48,372 nucleotides of DNA from a virus: positions 1-48,372 of the IMG/VR virus record IMGVR_UViG_3300011432_000008; one strand, 5' to 3'. The notes beneath the pieces are model-generated. The model did not search any database. It saw only the letters and a list, made by a program, of their open reading frames with translations, and was not told the DNA's origin. Of the stretch, positions 32,491 to 39,099 are shown piece by piece. Both the position numbers and the translations under genes were made by a program. Positions within the stretch are counted from its first letter, which is position 1; each line of letters starts with the position of its first letter.

Positions 32491-32891
32491 AAACCATCTT
32501 CGTTAGACATAAGAAAAAGAAAATACTCATCAAGAAAGATAGAACAGTCAAAGAGATTGCTTGGTTAGCAGGGATTCTAGAAGGAGAGGGTTGTTTTGAT
32601 TTCGCAAACGGCCATCCCAGAATCAAAGTAAAAATGACTGACGAAGATATCGTTACTAGAGTCGCTAAACTATTTAACCGTGTTCATAACGGTGGTGCCT
32701 ACAATACTAAGAGCTGGCACAAAATAGTTTACGAAACATCTTGTCGTGGTCCGTGGGCTATAGGTTGGATGCAAACCATTTACCCTTTTATGGGTAATAG
32801 AAGAAGGGAGAAGATAAGGAGTATCATATACAGATACTCAAACAGAGACATCGCCCCTGTCCTCGATTTAGGTCAGTCGAGCTTTAGTTGA
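32487..32891 (+). CDS. LAGLIDADG homing endonuclease-like protein, 134 aa
   Basis: A TTG start coupled to the previous stop, with AGAGGAGG upstream. The LAGLIDADG helix is seen as IAWLAGILEGEGCFDF (about residues 24-39), with the catalytic Glu at the end of the helix, then KVKMTDEDIVTRVAKLF and GPWAIGWMQTIYPFMG as in single-motif enzymes that act as dimers. No intron or intein was found around it, so it is free-standing. Its stop overlaps the -35 box of the next promoter. It may promote its own spread or exclude related phages by cutting their DNA. Confidence 0.85.
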   Translation: MKTIFVRHKKKKILIKKDRTVKEIAWLAGILEGEGCFDFANGHPRIKVKMTDEDIVTRVAKLFNRVHNGGAYNTKSWHKIVYETSCRGPWAIGWMQTIYPFMGNRRREKIRSIIYRYSNRDIAPVLDLGQSSFS

Positions 32892-32916
32892 CAAGTGGTG
32901 ACGGTTGTGATACAAT
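32888..32916 (+). promoter_or_regulatory. consensus sigma70 promoter
   Basis: TTGACA (32888-32893), 17-base spacer, TACAAT (32911-32916), with TGTGA just before the -10. A leader hairpin follows at 32923-32950: GGGCGGG/CCCGTCC, extended by TAGT/ACTA. Drives the 153-aa gene. Confidence 0.9.
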
Positions 32917-32986
32917 GGTCTTAGTAGGGCGGGGTGTTCCCGTCCACTAATTCGGTGAAATGAGAAAAAGGTAAAAGGAAAAAGAA

Positions 32987-33448
32987 ATGTCTATTGAACT
33001 CGTACAGATGTCGAAGAATACCCGTGGTAAGGATTCGCGCACTATTACTTTCATGGGTATCGGACGCCCAGTTGAACGTACTATTGCTCGCGAAACAGAT
33101 GAAGAGGGAAAGCCTCTCGGTAAAGACGCTGCTGGTAATCAGATTACCCGCGATGAAGTAGTTACAGAGATGACTCATGTTGGAGTAGTTACTTCACTTG
33201 AAGATGCTCTGGAACTCGTTGGTGGAGATACACAGCGTTTTCTGGATGATTTTGCATTCGGATTCAATCGTGAAGCTTATCAGAACGAAGCTGATAAGGA
33301 TGAATTGGACCCGTATGTTGAAGGTCTGGACCCGAAGGCTGCAAAAGCACGAAAGACTGTCATTCGTGGACTTGCAAAGACTCTCAACATGGGAGTTTTG
33401 GATGCAGCAGAGATTGTCAAGGCTGCTGCTGTCGAAGCTGCTGCGTAA
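32987..33448 (+). CDS. hypothetical abundant protein, 153 aa
   Basis: MSIELVQMSKNTRGKDSRTI...; a beta-rich first half, then helices (LEDALELVGGDTQRFLDDFA) and an Ala-rich helical C-terminus (AAEIVKAAAVEAAA). It has its own consensus promoter and terminator and uses C-ending codons more than its neighbours, so it is likely made in quantity. No family recognised; a nucleoid-like or DNA-binding role is possible but unsupported by motifs. Confidence 0.7.
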   Translation: MSIELVQMSKNTRGKDSRTITFMGIGRPVERTIARETDEEGKPLGKDAAGNQITRDEVVTEMTHVGVVTSLEDALELVGGDTQRFLDDFAFGFNREAYQNEADKDELDPYVEGLDPKAAKARKTVIRGLAKTLNMGVLDAAEIVKAAAVEAAA

Positions 33449-33459
33449 TAGAGCTAAAG

Positions 33460-33501
33460 ATTGGGAGGGACAGAATATCGTCCCTCTCAATATCTTTTTT
33501 T
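33460..33501 (+). terminator. rho-independent terminator
   Basis: ATTGGGAGGGAC pairs with GTCCCTCTCAAT (one G-U), followed by ATCTTTTTTT. The descending arm and tail (CTCTCAATATCTTTTT) recur in the terminator at 33885. Confidence 0.9.
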
Positions 33502-33553
33502 GTTTTAGTTATAGTTAAAGTTCACGCTAATTGAAACAAATAAGGAGCAAACA

Positions 33554-33871
33554 GTGACTCAGAAACGTGCAGATACCTACGAAGAGTTCTTCAAAGGTTG
33601 TAACGATAACCAGCGTGCTTTAGTAGAAAGAATGCTAGGTGATGCTGGTGTTCTCGGTATTCCTGCTGAAGAAGTCAAGAAGTTAGTTGTCGAAGCAGTT
33701 AAGATTGAAGTGAAAGAAGAACTTGGTGAAAAGCATCGCGAAGAAAAGCGTGAAGATGAACGTCGTGATGCAAGACGCGATGGTGAACGTGGAGAAAAGC
33801 CTACGAATGATTTACCGGGTTCGGTGAATCGTCCAAGTCAGGGTATTCCACCTGCACAGCCAAAGAAGTAA
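33554..33871 (+). CDS. hypothetical charged protein, 105 aa
   Basis: GTG start, GGAGCAAACA upstream. Helical N-terminus (TYEEFFKGCNDNQRALVERM), then a very charged Arg/Glu/Asp stretch (HREEKREDERRDARRDGERG) and a Pro-rich tail. Not recognised. A single-gene segment ending in its own terminator. Confidence 0.65.
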   Translation: MTQKRADTYEEFFKGCNDNQRALVERMLGDAGVLGIPAEEVKKLVVEAVKIEVKEELGEKHREEKREDERRDARRDGERGEKPTNDLPGSVNRPSQGIPPAQPKK

Positions 33872-33884
33872 GTAGTTAAAGTTT

Positions 33885-33927
33885 GATATTGAGAGAGACT
33901 GCAACTAGTTTCTCTCAATATCTTTTT
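33885..33927 (+). terminator. rho-independent terminator
   Basis: GATATTGAGAGA pairs with TCTCTCAATATC, then TTTTTC. It shares its right arm and tail with the terminator at 33460, suggesting an ancient duplication. Confidence 0.9.
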
Positions 33928-34069
33928 CTAAAGACATAGAACCGTTGTCAACGCTTCTCGTACCCGGAATGAGTAATTGTACCAGAACCTTATACTGTCT
34001 TTACCACGGTCGATTAAAACCGTTGCAACGCTATCCTAGAGGGTAGTCTAAAGAGGACAGAGGGAGTCA
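33928..34069 (+). promoter_or_regulatory. intergenic region, weak promoter candidates
   Basis: No gene. Contains two related motifs, AACCGTTGTCAACGC (about 33951) and AACCGTTGCAACGC (about 34019), and a TATACT box at 33991 without a well-spaced -35. AACCGTTGCAA also occurs downstream of the origin-region promoter (about 25907), so this may be a shared regulator or host-factor site. Confidence 0.4.
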
Positions 34070-34252
34070 GTGACAAGACGAAATAAAGGTAGAAGAAATT
34101 TCGGTACTATAAACTGCAAAGAGTGCAAGACAGAAATAGAGAAGAGGAGAAAGAATCAGGAATTCTGTAGTGACAAGTGCAGAGTTAAGTACTGGATGAA
34201 AGAACATCCAAGAGTTGTGATTACTCTACATAAGGAGAAGAAAGGAAGTTAA
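34070..34252 (+). CDS. zinc-ribbon mini-protein, 60 aa
   Basis: GTG start, AGGGAG upstream. CKEC and CSDKC form a treble-clef-like zinc site (NCKECKTEIE ... FCSDKCRVKYW) in a Lys/Arg-rich protein. Likely binds nucleic acid. Not assigned. Confidence 0.6.
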   Translation: MTRRNKGRRNFGTINCKECKTEIEKRRKNQEFCSDKCRVKYWMKEHPRVVITLHKEKKGS

Positions 34253-34253
34253 A

Positions 34254-34511
34254 GTGTACTATCAGAAGCCGACTCGCGGCGGCCGTCGTAAACTCTATTC
34301 TGGCGTAGATAAACAAGTAGAACGCAGAGTAGAACAGGATGCTATCAGATATAACTGTAGCAAATCCTTTGTTTCTAATACCATTCTCGCACGTTACTAT
34401 CACATAGTCATTGAGGAGAACTATGACAGAATCAATAGACCTTCAGAAACTCGCGTACTTCGGGGCAAGAGAAAAAATCAAGTCTCTCCTAAAGGAAAAA
34501 AGAGAGATTGA
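34254..34511 (+). CDS. hypothetical basic protein, possible ribbon-helix-helix, 85 aa
   Basis: GTG start with GAAAGGAAG upstream. The segment QVERRVEQDAIRYNCSKSF... resembles the two helices of ribbon-helix-helix DNA-binding proteins. The tail is very basic (RGKRKNQVSPKGKKRD) and overlaps the next gene by 89 nt. Possible repressor; uncertain. Confidence 0.5.
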   Translation: MYYQKPTRGGRRKLYSGVDKQVERRVEQDAIRYNCSKSFVSNTILARYYHIVIEENYDRINRPSETRVLRGKRKNQVSPKGKKRD

Positions 34512-34680
34512 TTCCGATATCAATGACTTGAAGAAGTTTCTCAGGTCAGGAAAGAAACAATTTGTTAATAAGGTGGCAAAGAAGTTCAAAAAGAGGAAGA
34601 TTTCAGCGGCTGCTCGAAAAATCTTCGCTCAAAATGCAGCAAAAGCAAGAGCAGCTAAGGCGGCAAAGAATGGTGATTAA
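34423..34680 (+). CDS. basic coiled-coil protein, 85 aa
   Basis: ATG 34423 has GAGGAG five bases upstream. A coiled-coil N-terminal half (REKIKSLLKEKREIDSDIND), then a Lys/Ala-rich tail (ARKIFAQNAAKARAAKAAKN) like H1-type DNA-binding tails. Probably nucleic-acid binding. Confidence 0.6.
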   Translation: MTESIDLQKLAYFGAREKIKSLLKEKREIDSDINDLKKFLRSGKKQFVNKVAKKFKKRKISAAARKIFAQNAAKARAAKAAKNGD

Positions 34681-34870
34681 CGATAAGAAAGAAATCAAAG
34701 GTGACGATACAGTATTGCTTGATATCTCTGATATTAAGAGAGCCTTCAGGCGATACTTAACAGCCACAGGACTCGGAAAGAAACACCATGCTACTGAATG
34801 GTATCGTTTCTGGTACGAGTTGAAAGAGAAGGTTACTGTAGTTCCGAAGGAGAAAAATGAAATTCCCTAA
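34670..34870 (+). CDS. hypothetical protein, 66 aa
   Basis: MVINDKKEIKGDDTVLLDIS...; helical with aromatic cluster (TEWYRFWYELKEKV). Start overlaps the previous gene by 11 nt; a GTG at 34673 is the alternative. Not recognised. Confidence 0.55.
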   Translation: MVINDKKEIKGDDTVLLDISDIKRAFRRYLTATGLGKKHHATEWYRFWYELKEKVTVVPKEKNEIP

Positions 34871-35048
34871 AGAAGAAGGTAGCCATCATCTTATCTACAA
34901 TATCTTCGATGATAAGAATGGTAATGTACACATTGGATATATTCGCCGGACCCTGAAAGGGGTCTGGCAACTCTATCTCAATGATGATTGTTCTCTTGAT
35001 ATCGAAGAAATGGAAGAAATCCTCAAGAAAATGAAGGACTTACAATAA
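34857..35048 (+). CDS. small alpha/beta protein of a three-member phage family, 63 aa
   Basis: CGAAGGAG upstream. The pattern is Y-x-I-x-D-x-x-G-x-x-x-IG-Y-I, strands, then an acidic helix ending ILKKMKDL. The same layout occurs in the products of 35048 and 37087, which suggests old duplications within this phage. Role unknown. Confidence 0.6.
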   Translation: MKFPKEEGSHHLIYNIFDDKNGNVHIGYIRRTLKGVWQLYLNDDCSLDIEEMEEILKKMKDLQ

Positions 35049-35302
35049 TGGATAAAAGAGTAGTTAGCGTTACGAAGTTTCTTATTTTCAATGAGGTAGT
35101 TAATCCTCCACCCTCTACATCCGGCCTCGCCGGGGACAATAACTACTTCATTGAGAATAAAAAAGGAGAGATTCTCGGCTATGTCAACTTCTATAAGCCG
35201 TGGAATAAGTACGTCTTTACTCCCAATATAACAATCACGACCATCTTCGATATTCAGTGTCTCCAAGCAATAACCTCTTTCATGAGAGACTTGAAAAAAT
35301 GA
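35048..35302 (+). CDS. small alpha/beta protein, family member 2, 84 aa
   Basis: MDKRVVSVTKFLIFNEVVNP... then YFIENKKGEILGYVNFY, strands and a terminal helix (CLQAITSFMRDLKK) matching the pattern of the 34857 and 37087 products. Begins on the last base of the previous stop; ATGA overlap with the next gene. Confidence 0.6.
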   Translation: MDKRVVSVTKFLIFNEVVNPPPSTSGLAGDNNYFIENKKGEILGYVNFYKPWNKYVFTPNITITTIFDIQCLQAITSFMRDLKK

Positions 35303-35580
35303 ACATCGAAAGAGTCAAGGCCGAAACAGAAAATATTAACTATCAGACAGCAGCTATGCTGACTCTAGTTAAAATCACTGATAATCTCATGAATAGTCTA
35401 TGTCCTGCAGTAGTCATGTATCTTATTCATGAGATTGCAGTTCTCAAGATTATCAAAACCGTCCCTGATGAATGGGAAGATAGAAAAGAGATTCAAGACT
35501 TTCTACTTGCAAGACTTCGTAAAGAGATTCAACAGATAGAGGATGAGATTCTTCAGAAGAGGATGAATGATGATGTTTAA
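35299..35580 (+). CDS. hypothetical helical protein, 93 aa
   Basis: MNIERVKAETENINYQTAAM..., nearly all helix; ends with Gln/Glu/Met-rich charged helix (EIQQIEDEILQKRMNDDV). ATG 35299 overlaps the previous stop (ATGA). Not recognised. Confidence 0.6.
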   Translation: MNIERVKAETENINYQTAAMLTLVKITDNLMNSLCPAVVMYLIHEIAVLKIIKTVPDEWEDRKEIQDFLLARLRKEIQQIEDEILQKRMNDDV

Positions 35581-35797
35581 GATTTATTTCAAGAACTTCA
35601 ATGGCGGAGAAAGTGAGAGGCATTTCGAGTTACTAGAAGAATGTTGCGTAGCATTCTTTCGTAATCTCGGCCCCTCAGTCCAGAGAATCGAACTACATGA
35701 AAAGACTGGAGAAGATTCTGAGAGATTAATCATTCAAGCCTATCGAATGGGTGAGAATGAACACTTTAAGATATCAAGAGTTTTCAACATCTTCTAA
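35567..35797 (+). CDS. hypothetical protein, 76 aa
   Basis: MMMFKIYFKNFNGGESERHF..., a beta-alpha-beta mini-domain with CC pair (EECCVAFFRNLGP). Several in-frame ATGs; the first is used here. No family recognised. Last gene before the replication promoter. Confidence 0.6.
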   Translation: MMMFKIYFKNFNGGESERHFELLEECCVAFFRNLGPSVQRIELHEKTGEDSERLIIQAYRMGENEHFKISRVFNIF

Positions 35798-35828
35798 TGA
35801 TGAGTGTCACCTAAACACTACAAAATCG

Positions 35829-35903
35829 AGATTTAAGGAGTGGCCCTTGACAGAAACAAGAAAGTGTGATACAATGTCTAGGTTGAGGTCTACCCTTAAA
35901 TCT
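35829..35903 (+). promoter_or_regulatory. promoter enclosed by a 10-bp inverted repeat
   Basis: TTGACA (35847-35852), 17-base spacer, TACAAT (35870-35875), preceded by TGTGA. AGATTTAAGG (35829-35838) and CCTTAAATCT (35894-35903) form a perfect inverted repeat around it. This is suited to a dimeric repressor that loops across the promoter, or to a duplex between two transcripts. Drives the recombination/replication genes from 35932. Confidence 0.8.
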
Positions 35904-35931
35904 CTTTATCTTGTATAAAAAGTAGAGCTAT

Positions 35932-36795
35932 ATGCCAACCGAAAAACGAGTCTTAGTAATAGACTCAACTATCCTCAATGCCCTACAGAAATGTCCTTAC
36001 TATACATTTCTTTCGTTCCATAAGAATCTTCGTACCCAAATCATCGCGGAGCCTCTAGAAAGAGGTGATTTAACTCACCATATTCTAGAACACTACTATC
36101 GTTCCATTAAGGATGGAGCGAAAGTAAATGATGCGCGAGACTTTGCGGCTGATAAAGGAAGAATCAAATATCCCACTCTTCATATGGAAGTGGCAGCTTG
36201 TGAATGGATTATCCAGTCATTCTTTCTCTACGTAGAGCGTTGGAGACAGGATGGAATGAAAGTGCTTGAAGTCGAAAAGCCTTTCATGATGAAGGTTTAT
36301 GAAGATTCAGAGCTAATCGTTTACTATGCTGGTAAGATTGATTTAGTGTGCGAATTGCCTATTATCGGCCGCACAGCTATGGACCACAAATCAAGAACAA
36401 GAAAGAACGACGAAACAGAACTTAACAACCAGTTCATTGGCTACGCTATCAATACAGACTCAAACGTAATCTACGTTAATGAATTCGGTTTGCAAACGTC
36501 TAAATCTCCAGAAGAAAAGTTTCGTCGGATGCCTCTCTCTTATACTGACGGAATGAAAGCTCATTGGATGAATAACATCCTGAGATATTGGATTCGTCAG
36601 TTAGACTATCATCTTCAAGAGAATGTTTGGCCCGAAGTCTGGAATCCGTGGCATTGTAAGAATTGTGTATTTGCTCCTGTTTGTAAGAGTTCTACAGAAG
36701 AAGAACGTGAACGTAAATTAAGAATGAACTATATAATCGGTGAACCGTGGGACGTTAGCGGTGCCTTAGAAGGTGAAACGAATGGTGAAAATTAA
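35932..36795 (+). CDS. RecB-like PD-(D/E)XK nuclease with Cys cluster, 287 aa
   Basis: The N-terminus (LVIDSTILNALQKCPYYTFL) and GDLTHHILEHYY match the start of RecB-like/Cas4-like nucleases (first Cys and conserved His). The active site is seen as YAGKIDLVCE and MDHKSRT (Asp ... D-x-K). The C-terminal CKNCVFAPVCK supplies three more cysteines, so with Cys-18 a 4Fe-4S cluster is likely. Such enzymes resect DNA ends; with the Sak4-like ATPase and the SSB-like protein nearby it probably forms the phage recombination module. Confidence 0.8.
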   Translation: MPTEKRVLVIDSTILNALQKCPYYTFLSFHKNLRTQIIAEPLERGDLTHHILEHYYRSIKDGAKVNDARDFAADKGRIKYPTLHMEVAACEWIIQSFFLYVERWRQDGMKVLEVEKPFMMKVYEDSELIVYYAGKIDLVCELPIIGRTAMDHKSRTRKNDETELNNQFIGYAINTDSNVIYVNEFGLQTSKSPEEKFRRMPLSYTDGMKAHWMNNILRYWIRQLDYHLQENVWPEVWNPWHCKNCVFAPVCKSSTEEERERKLRMNYIIGEPWDVSGALEGETNGEN

Positions 36796-37087
36796 GGAGA
36801 AAACATGTCCTCCTCATAAATACAGAAGGAGGAATCTTAGTAAGGATAAAGAGAATCCATATCTAGTATTTAAGTGCATGGATTGTCCGCATTACATTAA
36901 GACGGAAATGGCAGTAGGATTAGAAGCTCGATGTTTCAAGTGTAATGGTAAGTTCTTTATAACTGCGAAGCAAGCGAGTGTAATAGCTAAACCGACTTGT
37001 CCAAACTGTGTAAGTAAGAGTGATAAAGGTAAGGCTCTTGAGGAGCAGGTAGATAACATTCTAGATACAATCTTGAAAGGTATCTAA
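36782..37087 (+). CDS. multi-zinc-ribbon protein, 101 aa
   Basis: Cys/His pairs in order: CPPH, CMDCPHY, CFKC, CPNC, i.e. two zinc-ribbon units. ATG 36782 has GAAGGTG upstream; an in-frame GTG at 36773 is possible. Helical C-terminus (EEQVDNILDTILKG). Role unknown, perhaps DNA binding in recombination. Confidence 0.65.
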   Translation: MVKIKEKTCPPHKYRRRNLSKDKENPYLVFKCMDCPHYIKTEMAVGLEARCFKCNGKFFITAKQASVIAKPTCPNCVSKSDKGKALEEQVDNILDTILKGI

Positions 37088-37281
37088 TGCTTGAGTTTCG
37101 CAAAGAGAAGAATGGGGTTTATACTATTCACGATGGAAGTATGTATATTGGAGCTATTTCTAGGAACGGCCGCCAGTATACGTTCTTAGCAGTTCCATTC
37201 TTTCCGTTTGATAAAGACAAGTTAGAACAAGTCCTAAATAGGATAAAGGAATTAGAATACGATGCCCATAACCTTGGATAA
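37087..37281 (+). CDS. small alpha/beta protein, family member 3, 64 aa
   Basis: VYTIHDGSMYIGAISRNGRQ, strands, then KLEQVLNRIKEL: the same plan as the 34857 and 35048 proteins. Starts on the stop of the previous gene and overlaps the ATPase gene by 20 nt. Confidence 0.6.
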   Translation: MLEFRKEKNGVYTIHDGSMYIGAISRNGRQYTFLAVPFFPFDKDKLEQVLNRIKELEYDAHNLG

Positions 37282-38017
37282 AGTGCCGATTGATAAGAAC
37301 TTTCGCGCACTACTAATCGGCCCGACTGGTAGAGGAAAGACTATTGCCGCTGCTAGTTGGCCGGGAAAAACTCTTGTCATTGACTTCGACCATAGACATA
37401 AGCCAATTATTGATTGGTTTCCTGATAGACTCGGAGAGATTTCAGTAGAGGTTATCTACCCAAGTAATTATTGGGATGTATTCAAACCTCTCGTAGATAG
37501 TCTCGAATCAGGTAAGTTGAAGTTCGATAACGTAGTAGTCGATGGAATTACTACACTCTCTAACACAACCGTAGTCATGCAAATGATTGCGAAAGGTCAA
37601 GGACCAGAAAAGGGAAAGATTACTAAAGGTGGAGTAGCAGTTCCGTCTTGGGACGAATTCAATGGAGAGGCTATGTTAATCACACAGCTTCTTGAAACAT
37701 TGAAGTCCATTAGATGTAACTTGTTCGTTACAGCTCACCCAGTCTCTAAAACTCGAATCGAAGGTACTAAATCAATCAAAGAAACCTCAATCATTTCATT
37801 CGGGACAAAACTCGGCCCGATGATTCCGGCTTACTTTGACGAAGTTTATGCCTTCGATTACGAGTTCGATATCAACGCTGGTAAACCAGTCAAGAGATTA
37901 GTCTTTACTTCACCCACTTCAGACTATCCTGATGTAAAGACTGCGTTAAAGGGACTTCCTCCAAAGCTGGACATTACCGGAAAGAATCTTTACGACGTAA
38001 TGAAGGAGTATTTGTGA
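37262..38017 (+). CDS. Sak4-like RecA-fold ATPase, 251 aa
   Basis: Walker A GPTGRGKT (about residues 19-26), a Walker B-like strand FDNVVVDGITTL (about 90), LFVTAHPVSKTR later. Single-domain RecA-core ATPases of this kind (AAA_24 / Sak4) stimulate phage single-strand annealing and often lie beside an SSB. AAAGGA precedes the ATG. It is followed by a zinc-ribbon mini-gene through a GTGA overlap. Confidence 0.8.
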   Translation: MPITLDKVPIDKNFRALLIGPTGRGKTIAAASWPGKTLVIDFDHRHKPIIDWFPDRLGEISVEVIYPSNYWDVFKPLVDSLESGKLKFDNVVVDGITTLSNTTVVMQMIAKGQGPEKGKITKGGVAVPSWDEFNGEAMLITQLLETLKSIRCNLFVTAHPVSKTRIEGTKSIKETSIISFGTKLGPMIPAYFDEVYAFDYEFDINAGKPVKRLVFTSPTSDYPDVKTALKGLPPKLDITGKNLYDVMKEYL

Positions 38018-38145
38018 GATACTTCTGTTGGTTCTGTAAGAAGTCAGTTACTTCGGAATTACCAGATGATTCTGTTATTCGTGCAATTCTGGTCTGTCCA
38101 GAATGTATAGAACAGAAGAAAATCACAATCCCTGAGGAGGGATAA
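38014..38145 (+). CDS. zinc-ribbon mini-protein, 43 aa
   Basis: GTG start inside the previous stop (GTGA). MRYFCWFCKKSVTSELPDDS... with CWFC and CPEC, a minimal four-Cys ribbon. Ends TAATG with the next gene. Confidence 0.6.
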   Translation: MRYFCWFCKKSVTSELPDDSVIRAILVCPECIEQKKITIPEEG

Positions 38146-38333
38146 TGTTCACTACATTTATCGGTGTGATTCTCGCGTTGGCTTTAGTTGGGCTAGTTAT
38201 CTATCTAATCGAAACCTACATTCCCGGAGCTGCTGAGTTTAAGGTAGTAATCCGGGTGGTAGTGATTGTCATGTTAATCATTTGGATTGTTTACTACTTC
38301 GGTCCAAAGATTGACTCGATGCTTACGAGGTAA
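38145..38333 (+). CDS. two-TM membrane protein, holin candidate, 62 aa
   Basis: Two membrane helices (FIGVILALALVGLVIYLI, about residues 5-22, and VVIRVVVIVMLIIWIVYYF, about 34-52) joined by a short polar turn, with a charged C-terminus (KIDSMLTR). Size and topology fit small class II/III-type holins, but no endolysin or spanin was recognised nearby, so the lysis role is only a candidate. GAGGAGG upstream. Confidence 0.65.
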   Translation: MFTTFIGVILALALVGLVIYLIETYIPGAAEFKVVIRVVVIVMLIIWIVYYFGPKIDSMLTR

Positions 38334-38335
38334 AG

Positions 38336-38620
38336 ATGAACCTTGAAGAACAGGGAATTGTATCCACGATTGAGGAAGCTAATAGGAGATTTAACGAGCT
38401 TCTATTATTGGACCCAGAGACAGGTATGCCTCCAAAGCAAATTTGTTATGGGATTCATTTTCCTCAAGATACTAATAAGCAATTAATCCAGACTATTTGT
38501 GATACTTTTAAGCATAGTTATCAGTTCTACTCAGTAGATGGCTTAACAGTATTCGATATGAGGGATAAGGGTGCCACTGTTGGATACATGGTTTACCTGT
38601 TTAAGAAAAGTTTACTCTGA
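38336..38620 (+). CDS. hypothetical protein, 94 aa
   Basis: MNLEEQGIVSTIEEANRRFN...; helix, then PKQICYGIHFPQDTNKQLIQ and a beta-rich end (VDGLTVFDMRDKGATVGYMV). Not recognised. Starts two bases after the membrane protein's stop. Confidence 0.6.
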   Translation: MNLEEQGIVSTIEEANRRFNELLLLDPETGMPPKQICYGIHFPQDTNKQLIQTICDTFKHSYQFYSVDGLTVFDMRDKGATVGYMVYLFKKSLL

Positions 38621-38662
38621 TTGCTTAACCAGTTAGTCCCTGTCTGGGTAATTAGAGTGAAA

Positions 38663-38733
38663 ATGGATTCCTACGAATACACTCGGAATAAGTAGGTCGT
38701 GACAAGCACGAGGCCCGTCCATCGAGTTCTTTT
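38663..38733 (+). ncRNA. pseudoknotted RNA element, copy 1
   Basis: P1 ATGGAT/GTCCAT (38663-38668 with 38717-38722), P2 CCTAC/GTAGG (38670-38674 with 38692-38696), P3 TCGTG/CACGA (38697-38711). The P2 loop ACTCG (38681-38685) can pair with CGAGT (38723-38727) just 3' of P1, making a pseudoknot; TTCTTTTT follows. The P2 loop GAATAyACTCGGAATAA is almost identical in copy 2 while P3 differs. No known family recognised. Confidence 0.6.
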
Positions 38734-38898
38734 TGAGATTTACTCTTAGTAGGGTTCTAACTGAACAGAGTAAATAGTCAGACGGATACTGACTTAAAAC
38801 AAAGCAACGTCTTAATTTGTGGTGACTCGACGTTAAATAGTAACCACCGTGACTCATAATGTTGGATACGATAATACCAACAGGTTTATCAGATACCT
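38734..38898 (+). other. non-coding folded region
   Basis: Hairpins seen: TTTACTCT/AGAGTAAA (about 38738-38775), AGTCAG/CTGACT (about 38776-38795), AACGTC/GACGTT (about 38808-38836), GTGGT/ACCAC (about 38819-38848), TGTTGG/CCAACA just before the next gene. No promoter with good boxes was found. Confidence 0.45.
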
Positions 38899-39099
38899 AT
38901 GAGTGAAATTACTGATACGTGTCTTTGCGGCGTTGGGTTCTCACGTAAAATGAACTCACCACAATTTGGGTGTATTCACCCAAGATTGGTAGCTGTGCCG
39001 AAAGGGAGCGAACTACCAAACAATAGTTTCCTAGCCGGTTCTATGAATCAAAAACCGGTCTCTTTAACTAGGAGAGATAAAAATGATTACCGAATCTGA
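38899..39099 (+). CDS. hypothetical protein, 66 aa
   Basis: MSEITDTCLCGVGFSRKMNS...; CLC and a later Cys (FGCIHP) may bind metal. No clear ribosome site. Overlaps the Acb2-like gene by 17 nt. Perhaps part of the same anti-defence unit; no direct evidence. Confidence 0.5.
   Translation: MSEITDTCLCGVGFSRKMNSPQFGCIHPRLVAVPKGSELPNNSFLAGSMNQKPVSLTRRDKNDYRI

Noticed and set aside
32487-32891. Group I intron around the LAGLIDADG gene
   Set aside because: The gene is coupled to its upstream neighbour by a ribosome site and stop/start overlap, no split gene is visible, and the flanks lack intron core features.
38145-38333. Firm assignment of a lysis cassette
   Set aside because: Two membrane helices fit a holin, but no endolysin or spanin was found anywhere, so only a candidate call was made.
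38734-38800. A second, degenerate tRNA after RNA element copy 1 (GGTTCTAAC resembles a T loop)
   Set aside because: No acceptor or anticodon stem can be built around it; the local stems form other hairpins.
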